Source of the DNA: Cryobacterium sp. SO1 | Lineage (GTDB): Bacteria > Actinomycetota > Actinomycetes > Actinomycetales > Microbacteriaceae | DNA: 64,000 nt | NCBI RefSeq assembly: GCF_004210215.2 | Contig: NZ_CP067394.1 | Span: forward strand, 1,054,001-1,118,000 | Reading direction: 5' to 3' | Part shown: piece by piece, positions 47,610 through 56,467 of the stretch | How the letters are laid out: each line of letters opens with the position of its first letter | Numbering within the stretch: the first letter of the stretch is position 1 | The notes under the pieces: model-generated | The model's database searches: none | What the model was told of the DNA's origin: nothing | What the model saw: the letters and a program-made list of their open reading frames with translations, nothing else | Position numbers and translations under genes: made by a program

Positions 47610-48593
47610 GTGGTCCTCTACACCCTGCGTCGATTCGTCAACTACGCCATCCTCTCCGCGATCGCCACCTGCCTCGCGTATGTGATTGCCAGCCTCGCGC
47701 TGGACCCCGCGGCCAAGTACTACGGTCGCAACCCGCAGCCCAGCGCCCAGGTCATCGAAAGCATCCTCAACGGCCTCGGCGTCAACCCCGATGTGCCCGT
47801 CCTCGTGCGGCTCTGGAACTGGATTCTCACGCTGGTCACCCAAGGCTCCCTCGGAGAGACCGTCGGCGGTCGTTCGGTCGTTGCTGAGATCGTCACCCGC
47901 TCCGGGGTGAGCCTTCAATTGCTGCTGTTGGGTTCCATCATCGGCGCCATCCTTGGTGTGGTTCTGGGCGTCTGGGGTGCTGTCAAGCAGTACTCGCTCA
48001 GTGACCAGACCGTCACGTATAGCTCGTATCTGGTCTTCGCGACTCCCACGTTCGTGATCGGCGTGCTGCTCATGATCGGCGCGACGCTGCTGAACGGCAT
48101 CGTCGGCCAACAGCTGATCACCTTCACCGGGTCGTACTCGGCCGGTCTCACGGGCTCCTGGTGGGACCTGCTGGTGGACCGTGCCGTGCACCTGCTGCTG
48201 CCGACGATCGCGTTGGTCCTCACCGGCGCCGCCAGCTACTCCCGATACCAGCGCAGCGTGATGCTCGATGTGCTCGCGTCCGACTACATCCGCACCGCCC
48301 GCTCCAAGGGCCGTTCACGCAACTCAGCCCTGGTGCGTCACGGCGTGCGGGTGGCGCTGATCCCCATGTCGACGTTCTTCGCCTACAGCTTCGGCACCCT
48401 CGTCTCCGGATCGATCATGCTCGAGATCGTGTTCTCCTTCCACGGCATGGGGGAGTTCACCCTGCAGGCCATCACCCAGAGCGATATCAACGCCGTCGCC
48501 GGTTCCACGCTGTTCCTGGCCGTGCTGGTGTTGTTCTCCTCGACCCTGTCCGAAATTCTCTACGCAGCACTCGACCCCCGAGTGAGGAACTGA
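47610..48593 (+). CDS. Peptide ABC transporter permease, DppB type (system 2)
   Basis: 327 residues from GTG 47610. It starts VLYTLRRFVNYAILSAIATCLAYVIASLALDPAAKY. The external region between helices 1 and 2 is longer than in system 1 (RNPQPSAQVIESILNGLGVNPDVPVLVRLWNWI). The coupling loop is IRTARSKGRSRNSALVRHGVRVALIPMSTFFAY and the end LYAALDPRVRN. It is only distantly similar to the system 1 permease, so this is a separate importer and not a recent duplication. Confidence 0.93.
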   Translation: MVLYTLRRFVNYAILSAIATCLAYVIASLALDPAAKYYGRNPQPSAQVIESILNGLGVNPDVPVLVRLWNWILTLVTQGSLGETVGGRSVVAEIVTRSGVSLQLLLLGSIIGAILGVVLGVWGAVKQYSLSDQTVTYSSYLVFATPTFVIGVLLMIGATLLNGIVGQQLITFTGSYSAGLTGSWWDLLVDRAVHLLLPTIALVLTGAASYSRYQRSVMLDVLASDYIRTARSKGRSRNSALVRHGVRVALIPMSTFFAYSFGTLVSGSIMLEIVFSFHGMGEFTLQAITQSDINAVAGSTLFLAVLVLFSSTLSEILYAALDPRVRN

Positions 48594-48594
48594 C

Positions 48595-49530
48595 ATGTCG
48601 ATAGTCGAAGGCACCAGCGCCACCCTGGCTGCCGGACCGGAGCCAGAAGAGACGCCCGTCGCGCTCGCCCGCAAGCCGTTGTCCCGCGGCCGGCTGATCT
48701 GGAACCGGCTGGTGCACACCCCGAGATTCTGGATCGGTGCCGTCGCCATGGCCATCATCGTGCTCTGGGCCGTCTTCGGTCCGATGCTCTACCCGGTGGA
48801 TGCCTTCAGCCGCGATCCGTTGAACATGGGCATGGGCCCGACCCAGTTGCACTGGTTCGGCACCAACAACATCGGCCAGGACATCTATGCCCAGACTCTC
48901 GTCGGATTGCAGAAGTCCCTGGTCATCGGCCTGATCGCTGGCCCTCTTGGTACCTTGATCGCCGCCGTGGTGGGGTCGGTGGCGGGGTATGTCGGCGGTG
49001 TCGTCGACAGCGTGCTGGTCTGGCTGATCAACCTGCTGCTCGTGCTTCCGTCGTTCATCCTGCTGGTGATCCTCAGCCCCCTCTTCAAAGACCTGTCCTG
49101 GGTGTTCCTCACCGTCTTCCTGGCCGGTTTCAGCTGGATGATCATGGCCCAGGTGATCAGATCCCAGACCCGATCGCTGCGCGGCCGCGACTTCGTCAAG
49201 GCGGCCAGGTACATGGGCGTGCCGATGCCCACCATCCTGGCCAGGCACATCATCCCCAACGTGGCGTCGCTGCTGATCATCGACGCGACGCTGGGCGTGG
49301 TGGCCATGATCATGGCGGAGACCAGCCTGAGCTACTTCGGCTTCGGCATCCGTGCCCCCGATGTGTCGCTGGGCACGCTGCTGTCAGAGGGCACCGGAGC
49401 CGCCGTCACCCGGCCGTGGCTGTTCGTGTTCCCTGCCGGGGTGCTCGTCGCCACCCTCTTCGCCGTCAGCCTCATCGGGGACGCCCTGCGCGATGCCGTC
49501 GACCCCACCTCGGGAGTGAACCGTGACTGA
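48595..49530 (+). CDS. Peptide ABC transporter permease, DppC type (system 2)
   Basis: 311 residues from ATG 48595, one base after the previous stop. The first helix is FWIGAVAMAIIVLWAVFGPMLYP, then HWFGTNNIGQDIYAQTLVGLQKSLVIGLIAG (the DppC external loop). The coupling loop is VKAARYMGVPMPTILARHIIPNVASLLIID and the close is LIGDALRDAVDPTSG. The last 8 bases overlap the ATPase gene. Confidence 0.94.
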   Translation: MSIVEGTSATLAAGPEPEETPVALARKPLSRGRLIWNRLVHTPRFWIGAVAMAIIVLWAVFGPMLYPVDAFSRDPLNMGMGPTQLHWFGTNNIGQDIYAQTLVGLQKSLVIGLIAGPLGTLIAAVVGSVAGYVGGVVDSVLVWLINLLLVLPSFILLVILSPLFKDLSWVFLTVFLAGFSWMIMAQVIRSQTRSLRGRDFVKAARYMGVPMPTILARHIIPNVASLLIIDATLGVVAMIMAETSLSYFGFGIRAPDVSLGTLLSEGTGAAVTRPWLFVFPAGVLVATLFAVSLIGDALRDAVDPTSGVNRD

Positions 49531-51679
49531 TCTTCTCACCGGCACCACCGGCGCCGACCGTTCGCGGCGCAGCAGTCCGCTGTTGCAGGTGCGCAACCTC
49601 TCGGTGACCTTCCCGCAGCGCAGCGGCCCGCCGGTGGACGCGGTGCGCGGTATCAGCTATGACGTGCACGAGGGCGAGTTTTTGGGCATCGTGGGGGAGT
49701 CGGGGTCGGGCAAGTCGGTGTCGTCGCTGGCGCTGATGGGCCTCCTGCCCAGCTCCGCTCAGATCACCGGCAGCATCGACTTCGACGGGCATCAGCTGCT
49801 GGAGATGAACGACCGGCAGCTGTCCAGGCTCCGCGGCCGGCAGATCTCCATGATCTTCCAGGACCCGCTGTCGGCCCTCACCCCGGTGTACACGGTCGGC
49901 GACCAGATCGCCGAGGCTCTGCTGCTGCACGACGCGGCGTTGAGTAAGCAGGCCGCCCGTGCCCGGGCCGTCGAACTGCTGAAGGTGGTGGGCATCCCCG
50001 CGCCGGAGCGCCGGGCCAAGGCCTTCCCGCACGAATTCTCCGGCGGCATGCGCCAGCGCGCCATGATCGCCATGTCGATCGCCAACGACCCCAAGCTCAT
50101 CATCGCCGACGAGCCCACCACGGCACTGGACGTCACCATCCAGGCCCAGATCCTCGAGGTCCTGGAGAAAGCCAAGGAGCTCACCGGCGCGGCCGTGGTG
50201 TTGATCACCCACGACCTCGGCGTCGTCGCCGGTCACGCGGACCGAATCGCCGTGATGTACGCCGGCAAGCTGGTGGAGAACGGCAGCACGGCCGACGTCT
50301 TCAGCGAACCGCACATGCCGTACTCCATCGGGCTGCTGCGCTCGGTGCCGAACATGCAGACCGCCGGCACCCAGCGACTGGTCCCGCTCGAGGGGCGGCC
50401 GCCATCGCTCACCGCCCTGCCGCCTGGCTGCCCGTTCGCCGCCCGTTGCCCGATCGCGCTCGATGTCTGCCGAGAGGTGGAACCCCTCCTCGCCGCGCAC
50501 GGTGAACTGGCGGCTTCCGGTGCGTCCGACGCCGCCCACGTGGCCGCCTGCCACCGCTCGGGGGAGATCGCCTCGGGGGCCCTCACCCGCGCCGAGGTCT
50601 TCCCCCGCCCCGAACCGCTGGAGGTGCAGCACTCGGGGCCTCGAGAGGCTCAGGTTCCGGTGTTGACCGTCACCGGTCTCAAGCGCCACTTCCCGCTCAC
50701 CAACGGCGGAATCTTCTCCCGTCGCATCGGCACCGTACGAGCCGTCGACGGCGTCTCGTTCTCCATCCAGCCCGGTCAGACCCTCGGCCTTGTCGGTGAG
50801 TCCGGCTGCGGCAAGTCCACCACCATCCTCGAGATACTCGAGATGACCAAGCCCCAGGGCGGTCAGATCCTCATCGACGGCACCGATATCGGCACGGCCA
50901 GCCGGGCCGAGAAGCTGAAGCTGCGGAAAGACGTGCAGATCGTCTTCCAGGACCCGATGGCAGCCATCGACCCTCGACTGCCGATCGGCGAGGTGATCGG
51001 GGAGCCTCTCACCTTGCATGGCGTCGGCCGGGCCGAGCGTCGCGCCCGGGTGCAGGAACTACTGGACCTGGTGGGTCTGGACCCGCAGATGGCCGACCGT
51101 TACCCGCACGAATTCTCCGGCGGCCAACGTCAGCGCATCGGCATTGCCCGCGCCCTGGCCACGAACCCGCGCCTAGTGGTGCTCGATGAGCCGGTCTCCG
51201 CTCTGGACGTTTCGATCCAGGCCGGCGTGATCAACCTGCTCGAAGACCTCAAGGAACGACTCGGGCTGTCTTACCTCTTTGTGGCCCACGACCTGGCCAT
51301 CGTGCGCCAGATCGCCGACACCGTCGCCGTCATGTACCTGGGCCGCATCGTGGAGTACGGACCGGTCGCCGAGGTGTTCGCGCACCCGCGGCATCCGTAC
51401 ACCCAAGCTCTCATCTCGGCTGCCCCGATTCCCGACCCCGCCATCGAACGCAGCCGAACGAGGGTGCTTCTCGAGGGCGACCTGCCCAGCCCTACCGAGG
51501 AGATCACGGGCTGCAACTTCCGCACCCGTTGCCCGCTGTACCGGCTCCTTGACCCGGCGGCTCAGTCCTTGTGCGCCACCGACGACCCTCCGCTCGTCGC
51601 CCATGACAGCGTCGACGCTGCCTGCCACCACGTCGACCGCAACACAATCGTCGATTCTGCGTTGTCTTTCGCCCCCTGA
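49523..51679 (+). CDS. Fused double ABC ATPase of a peptide importer (system 2)
   Basis: 718 residues from GTG 49523. Unit 1 has GESGSGKSVSSLALMG, FSGGMRQRAMIAMSI and LIIADEPTTALDV, and ends in an oligopeptide-importer tail with GCPFAARCPIALDVC. Unit 2 (from about 375) has GESGCGKSTTIL, FQDPMAAIDPRLPIGEV, FSGGQRQRIGIARAL and LVVLDEPVSALDV, and a second tail with GCNFRTRCPLYRLLDPAAQSLC. Each tail carries cysteines of the pattern that binds a 4Fe-4S cluster in Opp/Dpp ATPases. System 1 lacks these tails. Confidence 0.95.
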   Translation: MTDLLTGTTGADRSRRSSPLLQVRNLSVTFPQRSGPPVDAVRGISYDVHEGEFLGIVGESGSGKSVSSLALMGLLPSSAQITGSIDFDGHQLLEMNDRQLSRLRGRQISMIFQDPLSALTPVYTVGDQIAEALLLHDAALSKQAARARAVELLKVVGIPAPERRAKAFPHEFSGGMRQRAMIAMSIANDPKLIIADEPTTALDVTIQAQILEVLEKAKELTGAAVVLITHDLGVVAGHADRIAVMYAGKLVENGSTADVFSEPHMPYSIGLLRSVPNMQTAGTQRLVPLEGRPPSLTALPPGCPFAARCPIALDVCREVEPLLAAHGELAASGASDAAHVAACHRSGEIASGALTRAEVFPRPEPLEVQHSGPREAQVPVLTVTGLKRHFPLTNGGIFSRRIGTVRAVDGVSFSIQPGQTLGLVGESGCGKSTTILEILEMTKPQGGQILIDGTDIGTASRAEKLKLRKDVQIVFQDPMAAIDPRLPIGEVIGEPLTLHGVGRAERRARVQELLDLVGLDPQMADRYPHEFSGGQRQRIGIARALATNPRLVVLDEPVSALDVSIQAGVINLLEDLKERLGLSYLFVAHDLAIVRQIADTVAVMYLGRIVEYGPVAEVFAHPRHPYTQALISAAPIPDPAIERSRTRVLLEGDLPSPTEEITGCNFRTRCPLYRLLDPAAQSLCATDDPPLVAHDSVDAACHHVDRNTIVDSALSFAP

Positions 51680-51763
51680 GTTTTCCCGCCCCAGCAACCC
51701 GACCGCTCCACCAGCCAGACACAGCACGTACAGCCCGTCACCAAGTTATGAAGGAGAAACCCT

Positions 51764-53458
51764 ATGCGTCCTAGAAACACCGCATTTGCGGCAGTCGCCG
51801 TTCTGAGTGCGTCGGCCCTACTGCTCACCGCCTGCGCCCCGGGCAACACCGCCACTGACACGTCGAGTTCCGGTACCACCGAGGAATTGCCGAGCACCGC
51901 CTGGACCGCCTCCGACGCCGCTGACGTGCAGGACGGCGGCACTCTCAACCTGTCCATCGGATCCATGCCGGTGAACTGGAACACGTGGGAGGTCGACGGC
52001 AACGAGGTCGACTCCGTCAACACGGTCCTTCCCACAACGGGTGGACCGATCCGGATCGCCGAGGACGGCACACCCGAGGTGGACCTGGACTACGCGATCT
52101 CGGCAGAGGTCATCAGTGACGATCCCCAGGTTGTGGAGATCAAGCTGAACCCCGATGCGGTCTGGCAAGACGGCACACCCATCACCTACAAGGATTACGT
52201 CGCCACCTGGCAGGCCGTCAACGGCAGCAACGAGGCCTACCTGCCGGCATCCACGGCGGTCTTCGAAGACATCACCGCGATCGAGTCCACCGGGACCGAC
52301 TTCGACTTCACCATGACGTTCGACAAGATCACCGCCGACTGGCAGTCGATCCTGGTCGGCGCTCCCGGCGTTCTCCCGGCGGCCGCCGCAGCAACGCCGG
52401 AGAGCTTCAACGCCGGTTTCGTCGACGCCCCGGTGCCGTCGTCGGGTCCGTTCATGATCTCTGACATCGACACCTCCGGCCAGGTCGTCACCCTGGTGCA
52501 GAACCCGCTCTGGTGGGGCGAGGCCCCCAAGCTCGACACCATCATCGTGAAGGTCATCGACGCCGGAACCGCGCCCACGTCCTTCGGCAACTCCGAGACC
52601 GACGTGCTCTACATCTCTTCCAACGCCGACGCCTTCCAGACGGCACAGAAGCGCACGGATGCCGAGATCCAGGCATCCGGCGGGCTCACCTGGACCCATG
52701 TCACCATGAACGGCTCCAAAGGTCCGCTCGCCGACGTCAAGGTTCGCCAGGCCGTCGGGCACGCCGTGAACCGTGAGCTGATCTCCGAATCCGCCAACAC
52801 CCCTGTTGGCGTTCCCGCCACCACGCAGGGCAGCTACGTGTTCATGCCCGGCCAGAAGGGCTATGAAGACAATGTGGGAGCCGCCATCGGGTTCGACGTC
52901 GACGCCGCGGCCGAGCTGTTCGACGAGGCCGGTTACCAACTGAACGACGACGGGCTGCGCGAAAAGGACGGTGACGTGCTGACCCTGTCGATCACGGTTC
53001 CCGCCGAGACCCCCACGAACAAGCAGCGCGCCGTTCAGGTGCAGGCCGACCTCAAGGACGTGGGTGTCACCGTCGAACTCGACGAGGTTCCCTCCGCCAA
53101 GTACTTCTCGGACTACATCATCCCCGGCGACTACGAGATGACGAGTTTCTCCTGGCAGGGCACAGCGTTCCCGATCTCGTCGACGGAAGCGCTGTTCTCG
53201 CCGGTGGACTCCGAGTCGAACTTCACCGGGATCACCGATGACAAGCTCCAGGGCCTGTTCGACGAAGCCAACGCCGAGCTCGATCCCGACGCCCGGCTGA
53301 AGATCGCCGACAAGATCGACAAGGTGCTCGCCGCCTATGTGCCGATCATCCCGGTCGCGCCGCTGCCGAACGTGTACGCGGTGAAGTCCGGACTGGTCAA
53401 CTACGGGGCCAAGCAGTTCCAGTCGGTCGACTGGACGGTGGTGGGCTGGGCCAAGTAG
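51764..53458 (+). CDS. ABC transporter family substrate-binding lipoprotein (system 2)
   Basis: 564 residues from ATG 51764, with AAGGAGAAA upstream. The lipoprotein signal is RPRNTAFAAVAVLSASALLLTAC (lipobox LTAC). The mature part includes GGTLNLSIGSMPVNWNTWEVDGNEVD, VWQDGTPITYKDYVATWQAVNG, GAPGVLPAAAA, PVPSSGPFMISDIDTSGQVVTLVQNPLWWGEAPKLDTI and RQAVGHAVNRELISESA. It is a cluster C peptide-binding protein of the actinobacterial type that lacks the usual NPVGTGP loop. It closes the operon, the reverse of the gene order in system 1. Confidence 0.93.
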   Translation: MRPRNTAFAAVAVLSASALLLTACAPGNTATDTSSSGTTEELPSTAWTASDAADVQDGGTLNLSIGSMPVNWNTWEVDGNEVDSVNTVLPTTGGPIRIAEDGTPEVDLDYAISAEVISDDPQVVEIKLNPDAVWQDGTPITYKDYVATWQAVNGSNEAYLPASTAVFEDITAIESTGTDFDFTMTFDKITADWQSILVGAPGVLPAAAAATPESFNAGFVDAPVPSSGPFMISDIDTSGQVVTLVQNPLWWGEAPKLDTIIVKVIDAGTAPTSFGNSETDVLYISSNADAFQTAQKRTDAEIQASGGLTWTHVTMNGSKGPLADVKVRQAVGHAVNRELISESANTPVGVPATTQGSYVFMPGQKGYEDNVGAAIGFDVDAAAELFDEAGYQLNDDGLREKDGDVLTLSITVPAETPTNKQRAVQVQADLKDVGVTVELDEVPSAKYFSDYIIPGDYEMTSFSWQGTAFPISSTEALFSPVDSESNFTGITDDKLQGLFDEANAELDPDARLKIADKIDKVLAAYVPIIPVAPLPNVYAVKSGLVNYGAKQFQSVDWTVVGWAK

Positions 53459-53543
53459 ACCAGCATCGCTAGAACGCGGATGGGACGTGGCCGCCGGCCG
53501 CGTCCCATCCGTCGTCTACCGGATGTCTTCGGGTCGCACCACG

Positions 53544-53721
53544 TCGTCGGGCGAGCTTGTCGAGACCGGGTGCGTCGGTCTGTGGATGCGGCTGCAACGA
53601 GCCATAGGCCGTCTCGCGGGGTCTCGACGGGCTCGACCAGCGAGAGTGTTGCGCGAGCCGGATCGACTCGCGAGCGCCGATGGGGCGCTTCCGTCTCGGT
53701 GGTTGAGCTTGTCGAAACCTA
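53544..53721. repeat. Cluster of three CGAGCTTGTCGAGACC-type palindromic repeat units
   Basis: GCGAGCTTGTCGAGACC (from about 53550), GGTCTCGACGGGCTCGACC (from about 53621) and GGTTGAGCTTGTCGAAACC (from about 53702) are related units in alternating orientation between the binding-protein gene and typA. Strings of this type are scattered through many actinobacterial genomes. The rest of 53459-53916 contains only the presumed typA promoter (GTAGCATAGAC near 53820). Confidence 0.75.
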
Positions 53722-53916
53722 GTGACCCGGCTGTATCCGTTTGCCGGCGGTTCATCGGCAGGGAACGCCCTGTATAGAGCAGGGATCGGCCCCGGCCCGA
53801 CGCGAAGTGGGTCGAGTGCGGTAGCATAGACCCCTGGGTCCATAGTGACCCCACTCATCCACTCTGCGCCGCGAGCGATTTTCCGCGGCATCCATTCTTC
53901 GTAAGGATCTATTTTT

Positions 53917-55827
53917 ATGGCGATTGCTACCCGCAATAACCTCCGGAATGTTGCAATCGTTGCCCACGTTGACCACGGCAAGACGACGCTGGTCGACGCG
54001 ATGCTCCAGCAGACGAACTCCTTCGCCGAGCACTCGCACACCGAAGAGCGCGCGATGGACTCCAACGAGCTCGAGCGCGAAAAGGGCATCACCATCCTCG
54101 CCAAGAACACGGCGATCTCGTACAAGGGCATCCACGCCACCGACGGCCCCATCACCATCAACGTCATCGACACCCCCGGCCACGCCGACTTCGGTGGAGA
54201 GGTCGAGCGCGGCCTGTCCATGGTCGACGGTGTCGTGCTCCTCGTCGACGCCTCAGAGGGCCCGCTGCCGCAGACCCGCTTCGTGCTGCGCAAGGCACTT
54301 GAGGCGCACCTGCCCGTGATCCTCCTGGTCAACAAGACCGACCGTCCCGACGCGCGCATCGATGAGGTCGTCGAAGAGAGCCAGGACCTGCTCCTCGGCC
54401 TCGCCTCCGACATGGCCGACGACGTGCCCGACCTGGACCTCGACCTGGTCCTGAACGTGCCGGTCGTCTACGCATCCGGCCGCGCGGGCGCTGCCAGCCT
54501 CACCAAGCCGGAAAACGGCTCACTGCCCGACAACGACGACCTCGAGCCGCTCTTCGAAGCGATCCTCCAGCACATCCCCGCTCCCGTCTACGACGACGAG
54601 CACCCGCTGCAGGCCTGGGTCACCAACCTCGACTCCTCGCCGTTCCTCGGCCGCCTCGCGCTGCTGCGCGTCTTCCAGGGCACGATCAAGAAGGGCCAGA
54701 CCGTGGCCTGGGTCAAGCACGACGGCACCGTTTCCAACGTGCGCGTGACCGAGCTCATGATCACCAAGGCCCTCGACCGTTACCCGGCCGAGAGCGCCGG
54801 CCCCGGTGACATCGTCGCCGTCGCCGGTTTCCCCGACATCACCATCGGTGAGACCCTCGCCGACCCCGACGACGTGCGCCCGCTGCCGACCATCACGGTG
54901 GACGACCCCGCCATCTCGATGACCATCGGCACCAACACGTCGCCGCTCATCGGCAAGGTCAAGGGCCACAAGCTCACCGCCCGCATGGTCAAGGACCGTC
55001 TCGACAAGGAGCTCGTCGGTAACGTCTCGCTCCGTGTTCTCGACATCGGCCGTCCGGACGCCTGGGAAGTCCAGGGCCGTGGCGAGCTCGCTCTCGCCAT
55101 CCTGGTCGAGCAGATGCGTCGTGAGGGCTTCGAGCTCACCGTCGGCAAGCCGCAGGTGGTTGTCAAGCGCGTCGACGGCAAGATCCACGAGCCGTACGAG
55201 CACCTCACCATCGACTCGCCCGAAGAGTACCTCGGCGCGATCACCCAGCTCCTCGCCGCCCGTAAGGGTCGCATGGAGAACATGGCGAACCACGGCACCG
55301 GCTGGGTCCGCATGGAATTCATCGTCCCGTCGCGCGGCCTGATCGGCTTCCGCACCGAGTTCCTCACGGACACCCGCGGTACCGGTATCGCCAACGCGAT
55401 CTTCCACGGCTACGAGGCCTGGGCCGGCACCATCAACACCCGCACCAACGGCTCGATCGTCGCCGACCGCGCCGGTGTTGTCACGCCGTTCGCGATCATC
55501 GCCCTGCAGGAGCGCATGTCGTTCTTCGTGAACCCGACCGAAGAGGTCTACGAGGGCATGGTCATCGGCGAGAACTCGCGCGGTGACGACATGGACGTGA
55601 ACATCACCAAGGAGAAGAAGCTGACCAACATGCGTCAGTCCACCTCCGACACGTTCGAGTCGATGACGCCGTCCAAGCAACTCACGCTCGAGCAGTGCCT
55701 CGAATTCGCCCGCGAAGACGAGTGCGTCGAGGTCACCCCCGCCGTCGTTCGTATCCGCAAGGTCGAGCTCGCCGCATCCGCTCGTCAGCGAAACGTCTCG
55801 CGTCTGAAGAAGCAGGACGCGAACTAG
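53917..55827 (+). CDS. typA: Translational GTPase TypA/BipA
   Basis: 636 residues from ATG 53917, with GTAAGGAT upstream. G1 is AHVDHGKTTLVD, switch I contains RAMDSNELEREKGITILAKNT, G3 is DTPGHADFGGEVER, G4 is NKTDRPDAR, and the C-terminal unit reads GTGWVRMEFIVPSRGLIGFRTEFLTDTRGTGIANAIFHGYE. It is an EF-G-like GTPase that binds the 70S ribosome and helps assembly and growth under cold or stress conditions. It is a single-gene transcript ended by a good terminator. The upstream 400 bases carry a repeat cluster. Confidence 0.97.
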   Translation: MAIATRNNLRNVAIVAHVDHGKTTLVDAMLQQTNSFAEHSHTEERAMDSNELEREKGITILAKNTAISYKGIHATDGPITINVIDTPGHADFGGEVERGLSMVDGVVLLVDASEGPLPQTRFVLRKALEAHLPVILLVNKTDRPDARIDEVVEESQDLLLGLASDMADDVPDLDLDLVLNVPVVYASGRAGAASLTKPENGSLPDNDDLEPLFEAILQHIPAPVYDDEHPLQAWVTNLDSSPFLGRLALLRVFQGTIKKGQTVAWVKHDGTVSNVRVTELMITKALDRYPAESAGPGDIVAVAGFPDITIGETLADPDDVRPLPTITVDDPAISMTIGTNTSPLIGKVKGHKLTARMVKDRLDKELVGNVSLRVLDIGRPDAWEVQGRGELALAILVEQMRREGFELTVGKPQVVVKRVDGKIHEPYEHLTIDSPEEYLGAITQLLAARKGRMENMANHGTGWVRMEFIVPSRGLIGFRTEFLTDTRGTGIANAIFHGYEAWAGTINTRTNGSIVADRAGVVTPFAIIALQERMSFFVNPTEEVYEGMVIGENSRGDDMDVNITKEKKLTNMRQSTSDTFESMTPSKQLTLEQCLEFAREDECVEVTPAVVRIRKVELAASARQRNVSRLKKQDAN

Positions 55828-55844
55828 TTCACAGCATCACCTGA

Positions 55845-55893
55845 CCGCAGGCATCCCGTTCCGGCTTTCCGGCGCGGGGTGCCTGCGGTTTTT
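55845..55893 (+). terminator. Intrinsic terminator after typA
   Basis: CCGCAGGCATCCC pairs with GGGTGCCTGCGG (one mismatch) around a GC-rich loop and is followed by TTTTT (55889-55893), 18 bases after the typA stop. Confidence 0.88.
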
Positions 55894-55940
55894 GCCACCC
55901 GCTCCCGCATCTCGCGCGCGCCCAAGCACCTGAGGACCTC

Positions 55941-56399
55941 ATGACCACTGGATTGAAGACGACGTCACCGCTGCGGTTGGCCCTGGCCCTGGTGGCGTTG
56001 CTGGCCGTGGCGCCGGCGCTGGCGGGCTGCTCCGACGGCCAGGTGCAGGATGCCGTGAACGGCGCCGTGCAGGGCGCCACCGACGGCGATGTGAGCCTGG
56101 GCGGCGCGTTGCCGGACGGCTGGCCGGCCGAGATCCCCGTCATCGACGGGGAGATCAAGTTCGGCGCCGGCAACACCACCAACGGCGATCAAGGCTGGGT
56201 GGTCACCGTGGCCTCCAGTGCCGCAGACCCGCTGGCCGACGCGGAACAGAAGCTCGTGGACGCCGGCTTCGTGCCCGACACCAGCGCCTCGGCCAATGTG
56301 GGCGACGTCGGGGTGGTGGCGATGACGAGCGAGAGCTTCACCGTCAGGATCGCCGGCACCCCCGACGGTGTGCTCTACACGGTCGCACCGGCCGCATAA
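55941..56399 (+). CDS. Small lipoprotein of unknown function
   Basis: 152 residues from ATG 55941. The lipoprotein signal is LRLALALVALLAVAPALAGC (lipobox LAGC). The mature part is acidic (SDGQVQDAVNGAVQGATDGDVSLGG) and then LPDGWPAEIPVIDGEIKFGAG, GWVVTVASSAADPLADAEQKLVDAGFVPD and VVAMTSESFTVRIAGTPDGVLYTVAPAA. The domain resembles small beta-alpha lipoprotein units common in this family of actinobacteria. No activity is known. Palindromic element copy 3 follows 5 bases after the stop. Confidence 0.78.
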   Translation: MTTGLKTTSPLRLALALVALLAVAPALAGCSDGQVQDAVNGAVQGATDGDVSLGGALPDGWPAEIPVIDGEIKFGAGNTTNGDQGWVVTVASSAADPLADAEQKLVDAGFVPDTSASANVGDVGVVAMTSESFTVRIAGTPDGVLYTVAPAA

Positions 56400-56404
56400 C
56401 CCCT

Positions 56405-56465
56405 CGCGAACCGTGAGTTAAGCCCCGAAAACTCGCGCTATCAGGTGCTTAGCTCACGGTTCGCG
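56405..56465. repeat. Dispersed palindromic element, copy 3
   Basis: Perfect 13-bp terminal arms CGCGAACCGTGAG and its complement. The inner arms TTAAGCCCC and GGTGCTTAG pair imperfectly. It fills the whole gap between the convergent lipoprotein and efeB genes, so it could terminate both. Confidence 0.9.
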
Positions 56466-56467
56466 GG

